Assembly (NCBI GenBank): GCA_029851415.1
Contig: CM056744.1
Coordinates: forward strand, 119,754,838 to 119,818,837
Reading direction: 5' to 3'
Source of the DNA: Eretmocerus hayati
Lineage: Eukaryota > Arthropoda > Insecta > Hymenoptera > Aphelinidae
Length of the DNA: 64,000 nt
The notes under the pieces are model-generated. The model did not search any database. It was not told the origin of the DNA and saw only the letters and a program-made list of their open reading frames with translations. The position numbers were made by a program, and so were the translations under genes. Of this stretch, positions 12,938 to 24,787 are shown in pieces. The first letter of the stretch is position 1. Each line of letters starts with the position of its first letter.

Positions 12938-15900
12938 TTCAAGATTCTTCTAGGAGCTGGTTCAGAGGTACAATAAGACGGGTACGTACTGCTTACTACT
13001 CCATGGGTGGCGCCACTGTAGTCCACATAACTTCATCCAAACAATAACTAATTTTTTAATAGTTGGAAACATCTTTTGGGTCAAAACATTGTGGTAGCTC
13101 GCTTTGCTATACGATTTCCACTCAGTTGAGCTTTGTTGCGTCTCAAAACTCACATTATGTTTCGAATGATTTGGAAAATGGCAAACGTGTATGACCGCGT
13201 GGTTCCTATGATGCAGCAACGATAACTCAAGATTGCAGTTTTCTAAAACATTCAACAAATATCGCGAGTTTTGAGACGTGACAGAGCTCAAATTATTGGA
13301 AATTCTATTGCGAAGCGCGCTAACTCAATGATTTGATCAGATTTAAGAATGAGATATTGTTATTGAATTCACGCAATGTCGATAAAACAGAGCACGACGG
13401 ACTTGTGTTGAAGGATTAGTAGTAATCTCAATCAAGATTCGATTCCGAGGGAGGAATCAAATATTCGATTGTGATGAAAGTTTTTTTGAAAAACGATTTT
13501 TTGAGGATGATCTGTTTGGATGATGAAAGGTACACAATTGAGTGGTAAATCCTTGCAAGAATACGTTTGAAACTACTACTGGTGTCATATAACTGAGAGT
13601 TACATGTACGTACATGGGATGAGGATCATTTCGAAATCATCATCGGATTGAGCTCAGAAATGTTTTTGAGATATGTGAGAAAATTACTGTTGTCACCCAT
13701 TCACTCACAAAACTCTCACGCAATCAAACGGCCTTCCAACCAATCAAACACAGATGGAAGATACCATGAATGACATTCTAGTGAGAATCTGGCCCACCAA
13801 TTGCGTCTCCTGTCAATGCAGTTCGATGAATAGCCTCAACTCAATCTTCAGGCTCACGCCAGCTTGCCCTCATCGTCTTTATCTGGAAACAAGAATTACT
13901 AGAAACCAAGACTAGAAGACCGAAAAGCGAGAGCACTTGTCGAATCCAAAAGTCCTGTTGATGCCCGTATTTCTTCGGAATCTTAGGTGCTTTTGAGACT
14001 ACCTCAAGCTCGATCTCAGGGTACATGCGCACAGTCGAGGAAAATATTTGTCAATATTAGAAGATGAATTGGCGAACTGCTGTAGAGACTGATACAAGAC
14101 GACTGAGATTTCCGGCAAAAGTCCATGGAATTGTGGAGTAAAATCATCACGACGAATGATGATGGACTCACCTTGATTGGATATAGAATGTCATTATCAT
14201 GATTCATATCTAGCGAGTGAGTGAAGATTTGATACAGTGGAAACATATTGCTTCGCATCGATTGTTTGAATGGATTTAGAATGAGCAGGGTTCGTCTTGC
14301 GAATGCAGATACAATCACTCATATATAGAATACCATATTCAATTTTCATCTGCGTCTCCCAAAGAAAAATTAGTTCAATGCTCTAACGGTCAATCGTTGA
14401 CGAGGAAGTATTTATTTTGATAAAAGTGAATCGGATCGTGACCGAGAGGGAAAAATCGGAAGTAAAAAATATTTTCATCCCGTCGGTACATTTGATACGC
14501 GAGACATATCGATGACATTGACATCGATCGTTCATTGCACTTACACTTGCCATGGTCTATAGTGCAGAATCTTACTCGAGACGACAAGAACAAATGTAGA
14601 GGTGAACTAAGTCACGCGATGAGATGATTACGTACTTAGTTATACTAATCTTTCAGTACACTTTCACCGTCAACCAGCATACGTATCTATGAGCGATGTT
14701 ACGGAAGTCGTGCAGCAAAAGCTTCCCAATGCGCGTATTGATTGCACGATTTGACGCCTCGTAATGGCATCGTTTACGGGAAATGTCACAGATACTATCC
14801 CGCCATATTCCATTACAAATGATTTTTTGTACATTAAAGTGAGTAGTTCGACGCCGCGGGATGATTTTTTCATGTAGAGAAATTGCTTGATATCTAGAAA
14901 TGTTTTGATAATCCAAAAAAATTGCAATTGCCTCAATCCTAGTACGATTCAATGAAGTACCAAGTACATAGATAGACCAGTATGAGGGAAGTTAATAGTG
15001 ATCCAAACGAACAAAGATGTGAAAGATGCAGATTAATTTTTGTTCAGCTGAGATCAGGACTGTGGACACTTTTCGTAAGATAATTACAGAGTTAATAATC
15101 ATAGAGTTCCAAGAATAAATATTCTTGGAACTCTGTGAAGTGAAACAATGTCATAAAAATCATGTTAAGAATTAGTAATGACGATTGAAAAAGCATGCAT
15201 CTGCAAGGCTTCTTTAGTCACATTAGATTATAATTCCAACCAGGTTTGAGCCAAAGTTCGTTTTTGATTCCGCCAACTCTCATGATAATATCGTCATGGA
15301 TATATGAACCAGAGTTTGACACGAAATTGATTTTGAATTTTGTTTCATTCCATATCGGGAGGTTAAAATTTTGTGATAATTTTTAAATTGATCCCGAATG
15401 ATCTGTAATGCACTGTGTCAAACGATTGGATATATCTCCAAAATTATTACGAAAATATTGACCCTCTGATACGAAACTACTTAATTTTTTTAGTATATAT
15501 TTCGTTTTGTGTCAAAGCCTGCCAAGAACATGGAAAAGTGTTGTAGAAGACCTCAAATTTACCGGACAGTGCTTGGAGAGTCTTAATTCACCTCAAATCT
15601 TTCCGATCTAATTTCAATTTTTTATTTTCTAAAATTTCCTAAATTTTTAAAGAAAGGACCCATGGTGATTGATCGATCGTGATGGTGAGCATGCACAAAA
15701 TCGGAAAGTTATGGGAATTTTGAAATAAACAAAGACAGCCCAACCTGTTGACCGTGGAAATGATTTCCGGCACTCGCAACCAAATTCTGATGGCCAAAAC
15801 ATAGAATACTAGTGTTGCAACCGTGAAAAATGGCGAAATGAGTTCGATTTTTCATTTCCTTTTTTCTCAAAAATGGTCGACTATTGAAACCTAGTTCTTG

Positions 15901-18900
15901 TGCTTATATGATTCAACGATGTCCAAGAAATTTCATGCTTTTTTTCAGAATTTTCCAATGCTTTCGTCAAGCGTTATCACGAAATATCGAAAAAAGTACT
16001 TGCCCAGTATACTGGTCATTACCAGTCAACTGGTTGAATGAGCTGCAGCGATCTTTTTTGGTAGAACTCTCTTCTCGCGGATTCTGAGATTGATTCCTCA
16101 CGCTCAACAATCAGTTTCCCTGTGCTGAGCTCGAAAATTAAATCTCTTCCAGGTAAAAGTATTCGAATAAAATTTTTCACACACGGTCCAATGAGATACG
16201 ATTCATTGCCCGTGAGCAAATCCATTCGTCGAAAATGACTATGTGAAAAAGGGAAAGGTAAAATAATACCCAACGCAGTTGTAAGATCGGTATCATCATC
16301 TCACCACATCAGCTGAAATCTGCAAGAATTTTGGGAAAGGTGCCACACGCTATCAAGATTCTGATCAAAATCACACTTCACACACCATCAACGAGCAGTA
16401 AAATAACTTTATCTTCTTACATAAGTGTTTGAAAATTTCACTCTCTACAGACCGCAATAAGGTGTTCAACAAAATCGTCCGTCATTGCCCACGTGTCCAA
16501 ACAAATCGGCCTCTTCAAGTATCAACTGCTTCTCTCCCATACACACCAAAAATTTCGACAACGATTTTTATAATACGGCACTTGCTTTCGGTGCACTGGG
16601 TTGTTCAATCTGAAATTTTTTCAGTTGTTTCTTCTCCACGGTAAGCTCATTGTTACCTGATGGTTCGTATATAAGTATTTCTTAAGGATCCAAGAGAAAT
16701 GCAGGAGTCTGAGACCCACCTCATCAGTGTATAAAAATATATGAGAGAATGCAAGTCATCAATCAGATGGAGAGTATCGAATGACCCTTGCGTCATCATT
16801 TCATTCTTAAGATTGGACATAGGTATATGAGTATTGCATTTCATCGTTGTTGTGACTGGAGATTGAATCATTAGGAGAACAAGCGATTGATAATAATCGA
16901 AAAATCATCAAATCTTGTAGGTTATCTGAGATGGTTATGGCACTAGACGTGTGAAAGTGGATAAAAAAATTTCACTCGTGAGAAAATGTATTTCCTATGA
17001 CTCAATATTTGGGTCAACCAACGGGAACGGGACTCTATTTTTGAGTAATCAGAAGAATGCATGTGAGGAGTACGAGGACTACCTGTACGAATCCTTTGAA
17101 AAATTTTCAGATTCATTGTGCGGCTACCAAAGAGCATATCTTTGAAAGAGCATCAGGTCAACGCCGAGGTGCATACAACAAGGCTTAATACTGTAATCAT
17201 TACACGCTCTCAGAAGCGATATAATGTACAATCGGCCGATTTTTATCCTACCTATATAGTCACACACATACTTGGTATACAAGCTGGACTTGGGAGAAAT
17301 TGTGGCAAGTGTCCTTAATTACTTACGTTCGGTCACGAGGTCGCAGGATCTGCTTTGAGAATGTCGTTTATATGGTTGAGCAGACCATAGTATACAATCA
17401 AAGGGTTGAGAGAAAAATGTTGATTTCATTGGCTGAAGTTGCACATCAGAGAAAATAAAATAATTTGGGTTACACAGTTAATGATCGACGAGTACGGATA
17501 TGAGGTTCGATTTGAAAACGAAATCTTCCATATAAGCCAGGGGGCCTCACAACGAAATCATGGGCGGGAATGAAAAATGAATCGGTGATATCGAGAGTTG
17601 GAAGAGTTCACTGTCTGTAGGTATGTGATGTTATCCATTTTGTATGAATGAACGATGTTTGGTCAAGATCCCGTTTGATCTCATTTATAACCGAAATGCA
17701 TATTGAAATAATGATCGTGAGATGCATTATCGTGTGTGCTTGAGGTTAGTGAGGTTATGTTGATGTGTAGCTTAAGGTTGGCGTCACATGTTTGTCCCAT
17801 AATCGTCGTGCAATGTTAGCTTTAGCCTATAAGAAATCGAAAATGGCAAGAGGTGGCTACTCTTCAAAACTCAGAATGATATATGACTTTCCGCGAAAGT
17901 AGTTTTTCCTGCGAGACTATATCGCTATACTGTGCGTAAAATTGCACGCAATAAGACGAATATAAAGTCAGCGGGGAGCCTCTTAGTTGAAACAGCACCA
18001 GGTGAAATGGCTAATAGTTTGCGGCAACGGAAGGGTTGTAATGTTTGTGGAAATTGTAGCCTCGAGTATTTAATATTGCTTCTGGAAACATTTTATTGAA
18101 GTGAGCGAAAGGTAAATTTTGTCCATTGGCTAGTTTGTTTCGTTGCAAGCGTGGAGTGGTACTGAAATAAAATGAGCGTAATCGTACGCTTGACACTCAA
18201 TCTCGTGAGGCAGGATTTGATTATCTTCATGGAAATAGTCTTGTATAGAGCAAGATAAATAGCCTAATGAAAGTTACTTCAGCGAGATAACGAGGTGCTG
18301 GTAGATTTAGAGTTTGTGCGGGGAATTAAAATTTTTGAATGATTGAAGCCTATCCATTCATCCAAGCTCATTATCTGTTGAGGGACGGGAACATGGATAT
18401 TCCAGAGAGGATGATGAACTACAGTTATTGAGATAACTGTTTGAGAGTTATCTAGCTAGGGAACACGGGTGCTAATTTTGCGCGTGGGTGCCTGCAAAAA
18501 TCCTTTGCATGGAATCTGTTTAATTTTTCCAAGCTTTGTTCCATATTTCGTGGATTTTTTTTCATTTATATTGCATTTGAGTCCATTCTTAAGATATGAT
18601 GAAGGATCTTAGCCACAACAATTTCGAGGAGAAGGCCGGTGTCTGGATTTTTAAGAGAAACTTTGAAGAAAAATATAAGATGGAGTATTCCATCTTCATT
18701 TTTTTCAGAAATGACGTGACTAACTCAAAAAGATTGTAAATTTTCACGAAGATCACAGACCTCTCAGAACGGGCACGTGTACTCTTCTCAATTTCATCGA
18801 TTTTGCGGTAGGGATATACGAATCAATCTTTTCAGCTGAGTTCTTCATTTTTGGATATTCGGAGTTGAGGCTTTTTCTTCTAAAATTCTGTTCCGAGGAG

Positions 18901-19118
18901 TTTTATTTCCTGAAGTTTTTGTATACAGCATTGATTCCAGCTTTGTCAGTTCAATTCTGTGAATATGTTCTTGACTTAAGTGATGAATCAATTCCAATTT
19001 TGGAAATGAATCTCTTGCTTTTTCGAAAATTGAGGCACAGAGTTCCAGTTACCAAGCATCGAAATATGAATGAAGTCCTTGTGAGCACAATATCCTTTTT
19101 CAGATACCCTGGTAGAAA
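12938..19118. other. Intronic DNA without a recognisable gene
   Basis: This is AT-rich sequence with only chance-length frames. It contains the short perfect palindrome at 15103-15134. A fragment near 17925-17960 (ACTGTGCGTAAAATTGCACG) looks like a piece of the palindrome-rich element at 9462-10433. Confidence 0.45.
15103..15134. repeat. Perfect 15-bp palindrome with a 2-nt loop
   Basis: The arm AGAGTTCCAAGAATA is followed by AA and then its exact reverse complement. The stem is too short for a typical insect microRNA precursor and flanking pairing is not evident. It may be the centre of a decayed inverted-repeat element. Confidence 0.85.
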
Positions 19119-20898
19119 TTGGCGGCTCCGGATCAGAACGGTATAAGATAAGTCCATTCTGGTGAAAATTGAGTTTTTGGCGGGAAACGATAGGAAATAC
19201 ATGTAAAAAGATGTATGCTCAACTCCGGAAGTAGAAATGCATTTTGAGGCATCACAAGCGATACGATCGTTTTTGTCCCGAAAAAAGTTTCGACTTTTTT
19301 TCCGGATCAGAACGGTATAAGTCCATGTTCTCGCTCAATAATATCGCTTTTGGGTCATCCACGTTTAGCTGTCGTGCTTTTACAAGTAGTTAGAGTCGGT
19401 AGCTACTCTCAGAAACTACAAGTTAGGTTCGCTATGTTGTCCAAATGATTGCATCGAATGGTTTCGAAGGAGGTGGGCCGACGTCCGATCACTTCCTTTT
19501 GACGCATTTGGACACAGGCAAGCCTTTACGAAAATGAACAACCTCGGGTCAGTACTCCCATGGGCCTGGGATCTTTCTCTAGAAGCCCTGGTGTCTCATT
19601 TTCTTATCTCTTATCGTCATTGAAAGAGCCGAATTTCTTAGTGATGGTTCCAAAAGCGTAGTTATAAGAGCGATCGGCACTGAGCTTGCAAAGAAATTTG
19701 ATTTTGCTTCATGTTTTCAGGCATCTTCTCTAGAGAAAAATCAACTACGTCCATGATACGCCGAACTCAACTAAGTTATGCACTTCCTCCTTAGGAACAA
19801 TGCCAATGGTAGAGAGAGCCTATAGCTTCATTACAGAATTTCGGTTACAATTTCACTATGAATGGTTGTGATCTATCAACTGGGGTTCTTTTCATTAAAA
19901 GTCATCCGGCCTTCGGTTCGATCTCCCCGCCACTCGGTACAAGTGAACGTCATTTGGGCAAATCTCGTAGATGAAGATAGCCTCCCACAATTGAGATATC
20001 TGCAACTAATCTTAACCCCATTCTACGGTTGATCAACAATTCTGTTTGTTGAGTGGGGATCAGTCTCAATTCATCGTTTGGATTCCCTGGTCGATTGAAG
20101 TCTCTGCATTGCGATTTTTCCTATACAACCTTAAATTGCCTCTGAATACATGACGTAAAGCTGCGTGCTATGTGATCCCCAAAAACTATACTTCGCACCA
20201 GGCCGCTTGAGTAAACTCTTCTTGACTGGATTTCCAAATAGACGCTTGTTGACCTCAATGTTGGAAATATATCCTTAGTCACGATATCCTGAATGAGATC
20301 TCTTTGCGAAGAACAGTCTCGGCTGTCAATGAGATTTTATAAAAGTCATCCTAAATTAGAGAGGTATTTCGTTTACTGCGAGAAAAAGTCGAGGACAGTC
20401 ATTAAAAATCCAAAGAATTCTCAATTTATACCGTTCTGATCTGGAAAATTTTTCCACCTTTTTTCTCGCTCAAATCGGCATAAGTCCGTGGTTTTTCGAT
20501 CTCAAAGGTGGAAACTCATAGTTTCTCGACATTTTCCTACTTCAAACGGTAAAAATTCATCATATTAAGTACTTCTCCCTATCTAAAATATTGAATGTGA
20601 ATTTTTTTCAGAAATGGTGGACTTATACCGTTCTGATCCGGAAAAAAAGTCGAGAAATTTTCCGGATCAGAACGGTATAAGTCCATTTTTTATTGCAAAA
20701 TGAGATGTAAAAAGTGTAAATAATTGAAAATCAATACGCCCCACGCGAAAGATGAGATGAAAACACACTCACTACACGGTAGAATAAGAATATTTACTTC
20801 AGATGATAACTCGAATTTTCCATATCACAAAAACTTTGAGGCGCATTTTCCAGAAATGGAAAAAATGGACTTATACCGTTCTGATCCGGAGCCGCCCA
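19119..20898. mobile_element. TIR element with repeated GGATCAGAACGGTATAA motifs
   Basis: The left end at 19121-19146 begins GGCGGCTCCGGATCAGAACG and goes on GTATAA. The same 26 bp occur in reverse complement ending at about 20896. Further copies of the core (CCGGATCAGAACGGTATAAG) lie at about 19302 (plus), 20428 (minus, diverged), 20618 (minus), 20661 (plus) and 20870 (minus). The interior (about 19440-20380) is less repetitive. It has a 72-codon open frame on the minus strand (stop at 20121-20123) that I do not recognise. The arrangement suggests a DNA transposon with long, internally repeated termini, or two copies of a short element flanking other DNA. Confidence 0.7.
20618..20685. repeat. 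28-bp perfect inverted repeat with 12-nt loop
   Basis: Arm 20618-20645 (TGGACTTATACCGTTCTGAT then CCGGAAAA) is the exact reverse complement of arm 20658-20685. The arms carry the same motif as the ends of the surrounding element. The lack of mismatches suggests recent insertion or gene conversion. Confidence 0.9.
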
Positions 20899-21218
20899 AA
20901 TGTGACCAATTTTTTGGCCACTCATTCAATATATAGATATAGTGACAATGCAATTAGGTTAGACTCGTACAGTTTCTGGCCAAAAATGCTCACAATTTCT
21001 ACCACGACACCTGGGAGAAAAATCTAGAAAATTATTCTCTTCCAAGACGGAGCTGTATAATGCACCAGGATCCAAATTTTCTCACGTGAGAAATGTGCGA
21101 GACACCTCAACAATATCTAATCGTTCGAGTCATATCTCAATGAGGCTCACCATATCGGTGGCAAAGTGTACTCTCCCGACTATACAGGACAATGACTTTG
21201 GAGCCCCATCGACCTCCC

Positions 21219-21252
21219 AGCAGCAGCAATAGCAGCAGCAACAACAGCTTCA
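21219..21252. repeat. Interrupted (CAG)n/(CAA) microsatellite
   Basis: CAGCAGCAGCAATAGCAGCA continues with GCAACAACAGC. No long reading frame uses it as a coding Gln tract. Confidence 0.85.
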
Positions 21253-23479
21253 CAGCGAGGCCATATTAGAGAAAGAGAGTGAGCAGGTCTTCGTTGTCGG
21301 TATTTTCAAATGTTATTATACAGTGTCACTGCAGTGGCTGGACAATATCAGGCTGGTTCCATCACCGGGCCACTTAATGCGATAAATAGTCTCGAGTGTC
21401 TCAAATGTAGCCTCTTTGTCTCTCTTATTCTCTCAGCAAGTGATTCTCTGTGATGCTTCTCTTGCAATGCATGGTAAGGTTATCTCGACACCAAACTGCA
21501 CCGCAAATTTATCCAAGCCATTACACGAGCTTGAGCCTCTGATAACCCTCTCTCGAGGTTGTTCGAAATGCATCTTGTTCGTCTGGGATTTCAACTGCAG
21601 CCACATCTCGTCTCATCATTAAAATAGCGAAACAGCTCTTCACGTACTGATGCTCAAATAGGAATAAAAGTTAAAGAAATGGGTAAGCAGGTTGTGAACG
21701 TATGTGAGCTGGGTTTGAGGAAATATTCATGTATATAGAAGTTGCTTGATAGTATGAGATGAGTTTATTGCGAGAGATGGGCTTTATGTACGGTGCTAAG
21801 GAATCTTGCATCTCTTGAAATTATGAGCGAGAACTTGGGTTTGATATTTCAGATTCTTCTCAAACTTTTTGTGATCTGGACGTGACTCGGTTGTATGGCG
21901 TTGATTGTGCTACTTGGGTATGTACATATAATCGGGTGATTGACAATTGCACTCTACTCTACGCATTAGTATAATTGTGTTGAAATGTGAGATACGGGTG
22001 GGATGCATTATGCAGATATGTGGTTTTACTTTCAATGTTAAGATCACTTTTGTTGCTTCTGATTGATTGTTATGTCAAATGATGAGGATTTCCACATACT
22101 TCGTAAAAGCATGCCGGGAGCAATGTGCGTTCTACAGTCGATGCGGTTTTCCGCTAGACTGAAATCACCTATTTTCATTCAAAAAATTTGATTCGGGAAA
22201 TTCGGAGACTTGAGCTCAATCATAAAAGCAAGAGGGTGACCATTCAATTATTAATTCTTGGTTCACTGAATTTCAATTGAATTTCAGGTTACATTCAAGA
22301 ATATCATGATGAGAAAGAGAATCAAGATTTACCGGGCACTCAGCATTCAAAAATTGTCTCCGTGTTGGCAACATTTTCCAACATATCCATTTCCAACATC
22401 CATATCAGACTTCCTCGGGCGTTTCGAAGAAAAGATTCCCAAAATTTCTCCCTTTGAATAGATAATTCGACAATTTTAACTAGAAATTTTCAATATAATC
22501 CATGGAGAAACGTGACAATTCAAGCACCCACAAAACTCATCATAATCATCGCCATACTCAACATCAACCACCCCTACTCGCATTACGTAAGCCCATCTAA
22601 TGATGAATTAAAGACACTTTCACATCTTCAATACCCCCCTAGCATCTCACCATAAATATCAGATGTCAACCTCATCTCATCCTCTCTTTCTCCCTTTAAT
22701 CTTCTACGAATTGCCGTGGCATGCATGCTCTGGAACACATTGTCCGATGCTCACACCTGAATTCTCGTTTGAAGCTTAATCGACATTCATTCCATCCGAC
22801 CTCAAGAGATAAAACAATGAATGCCTCAGCGAATGCATTGGGCGTATCAACCTCTCGACATAATATGCCGCACTAATAAAAAATGGAGTCCCGCAAAAGA
22901 GACCAAAAGCCCCGTACAAGAGATAATACCCGAACACTGTGTTGGCAAATTTGAATTTCGCGGGCTTATTATACGAGAGCCGACGAAGTGTGCCACGCGA
23001 CCGTCCGTATCTTTTTTTTTTTTTGACTGTGCGGTATTATTATCGCTGCGAGAGCTCAAGATTGAGATTATTAATGTTCTCAGAGTGAGAAATGAGAATT
23101 AAAGTTATCGCTTTAGTGGATCGAGAGTCCCAATCCGGATTTCCGCTTCGGAACTGCATATGTATCGTATTATCGGGTTGGTGAGGTGATTGCTCATCCT
23201 AAGAGCGGATTCGTGAGATTTTACGAGCATGTTTTTGATATGAGTTCGAGTAATGTGGCGTGGGCTGGGCGACTGTGGAATTTCACTCGGTCGCACATTC
23301 GTCATTCGGAAAAGCAACGGTTATTTTCACAATGAGGATTTGCATCATTGTTGGCCACTTTTGATCCTGAAGACTTGATTTTCGAACACAAGTACTACGG
23401 TGGTATCCAATATTTGAACGATACCATGTTGTAGACGACGAGGATCTCTTTTAACTTTTCGGAGATAACCTCTCCCCGC

Positions 23480-23585
23480 CCCCTTGTGGCAACCTCAAAA
23501 GAGTGATATTCACCCGGCCACGAGTGAAATTTTCACTCCAAAAGAGTGAACATCATTCTCTTTGGATTTGCCAATAAGGGGGCTT
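23480..23585. repeat. Dispersed repeat, copy 1 (CACTCCAAAAGAGTGAA motif)
   Basis: The segment contains AGAGTGATATTCACCC, GAGTGAAATTTTCACTCC and AAAAGAGTGAAC, which are small overlapping inverted repeats. A longer relative lies at 48250-48440; both share ATTTTCACTCCAAAA followed by AGAGTGAA. The termini are not clear. Confidence 0.6.
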
Positions 23586-24625
23586 CACTTCGAAGAGATT
23601 GGGAGAGATTATTTCGTGTAATAAATTAAAACAATGGGGTCAATGTGCATGTTGTATTTGATTTCCATTTCAATCAAATTCTCTCTCGATCTGACCTTGG
23701 GCGGAGATAAGAAATTGTCGAATACTCACGATTATCTAACTCGTATCCGCCAACTCGACGCTCAGACCAAATTACGAGAGCATCGGAGAAAAATCGAAAA
23801 AAAAAATGTATCTGAACCATAGATTAAGAAGCTCTCCGCACTCGAGTCATTCCCATTCTTTCCTCAAAACGTTTGGAATTTAAACGTAACGCCGAGCCAT
23901 CAAATGTAGGCTCAAAAATAACAATGATTCGATTCATGATCTCTGACTCTGAATCATCAAAATTTTTGCATCACATGTGACTCAAGTTCGATGGTTACAG
24001 TGCACGGTTATGGAATTGTCGAAGAGGTGGAATAATTGACAGGCCCTCCCTCGACATTCAAGGTCATGGACTGTGACATGAAATTTGTTCTTATTATTTG
24101 GACGGATGTCGCAAATGGTGAAGAAAAAAGAAAAAGTAGCGTGAAAGTCTACGATCCGCGCTTTTTCACTTGAATTTACATGACATCACATCGTTGTGGT
24201 ACTCTGCGAATACAAACTCAAACGAACGATCATATGTATAGCTTTCGATGCCGTTTCGAGTAATGTGCAGGGGACAATAATTTACGCGGCACTGAGATTT
24301 CTACTACGGGTAAGGATATCAGTATCTTGTAGATAAGGACCTCAGATACACCAAGATTGAGGCTAGATTATGCTATCGTCAACATTAAGATTGCAGAATT
24401 GCGGTACTTGCACACACTACCACATACAACTCGAATACATTTGTAGAAATAAGAGATGCGGCACATGTTTCACGCTTTATTTATGAACACATTTCCAACC
24501 ATTGAATTATGCTCACAGAGGTCGCGACTTTCAATGGACTCTAATCCTAATGCAAACGATAACCCAATGACACAATCGAAAACGTTTGAGTCCATTTTAC
24601 AGCAGAATATTACGATTCGTCAACT

Positions 24626-24787
24626 TTGGGGCCATCCATACATAAAGTCACGCTGAGATTAGCGATTCTTGACCCCCCCCCCGCCCCCTCATCACGCTGA
24701 ACCCTCTTTCATACATGGCATGTCACATTTGGTTGCTCCTTCCTCCCTCTTCCCAAGAACGTGACGTCATTTATGGATGGCCCCTTT
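24626..24787. mobile_element. Inverted-repeat module around a poly-C tract
   Basis: Left arm 24626-24652 (TTGGGGCCATCCATACATAA then AGTCACG) is matched in reverse complement by 24759-24787 (CGTGACGTCATTTATGGATG then GCCCC). Between them are a C-rich tract (24672-24690) and two further small inverted bits (ATCACGC and GTCACATTTGG). The reading matches what I remember as a common insect transposon-derived repeat ending in GTGACGTCATTTATGGATGG, but I cannot name the family with certainty. Confidence 0.6.

Larger units (their letters stand above)
20899..24625. other. Intronic DNA with CpG-rich patches
   Basis: No gene was recognised. A CpG-rich patch with a broken CAG/CAA tract lies at 21150-21560. 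A copy of a dispersed GAGTGAA-type repeat lies at 23480-23585. A poly-T run is near 23011-23022. Confidence 0.45.

Noticed and set aside
19908..19940. GGTTCGATC word like a tRNA box B
   Set aside because: No matching box A or cloverleaf upstream on either strand.
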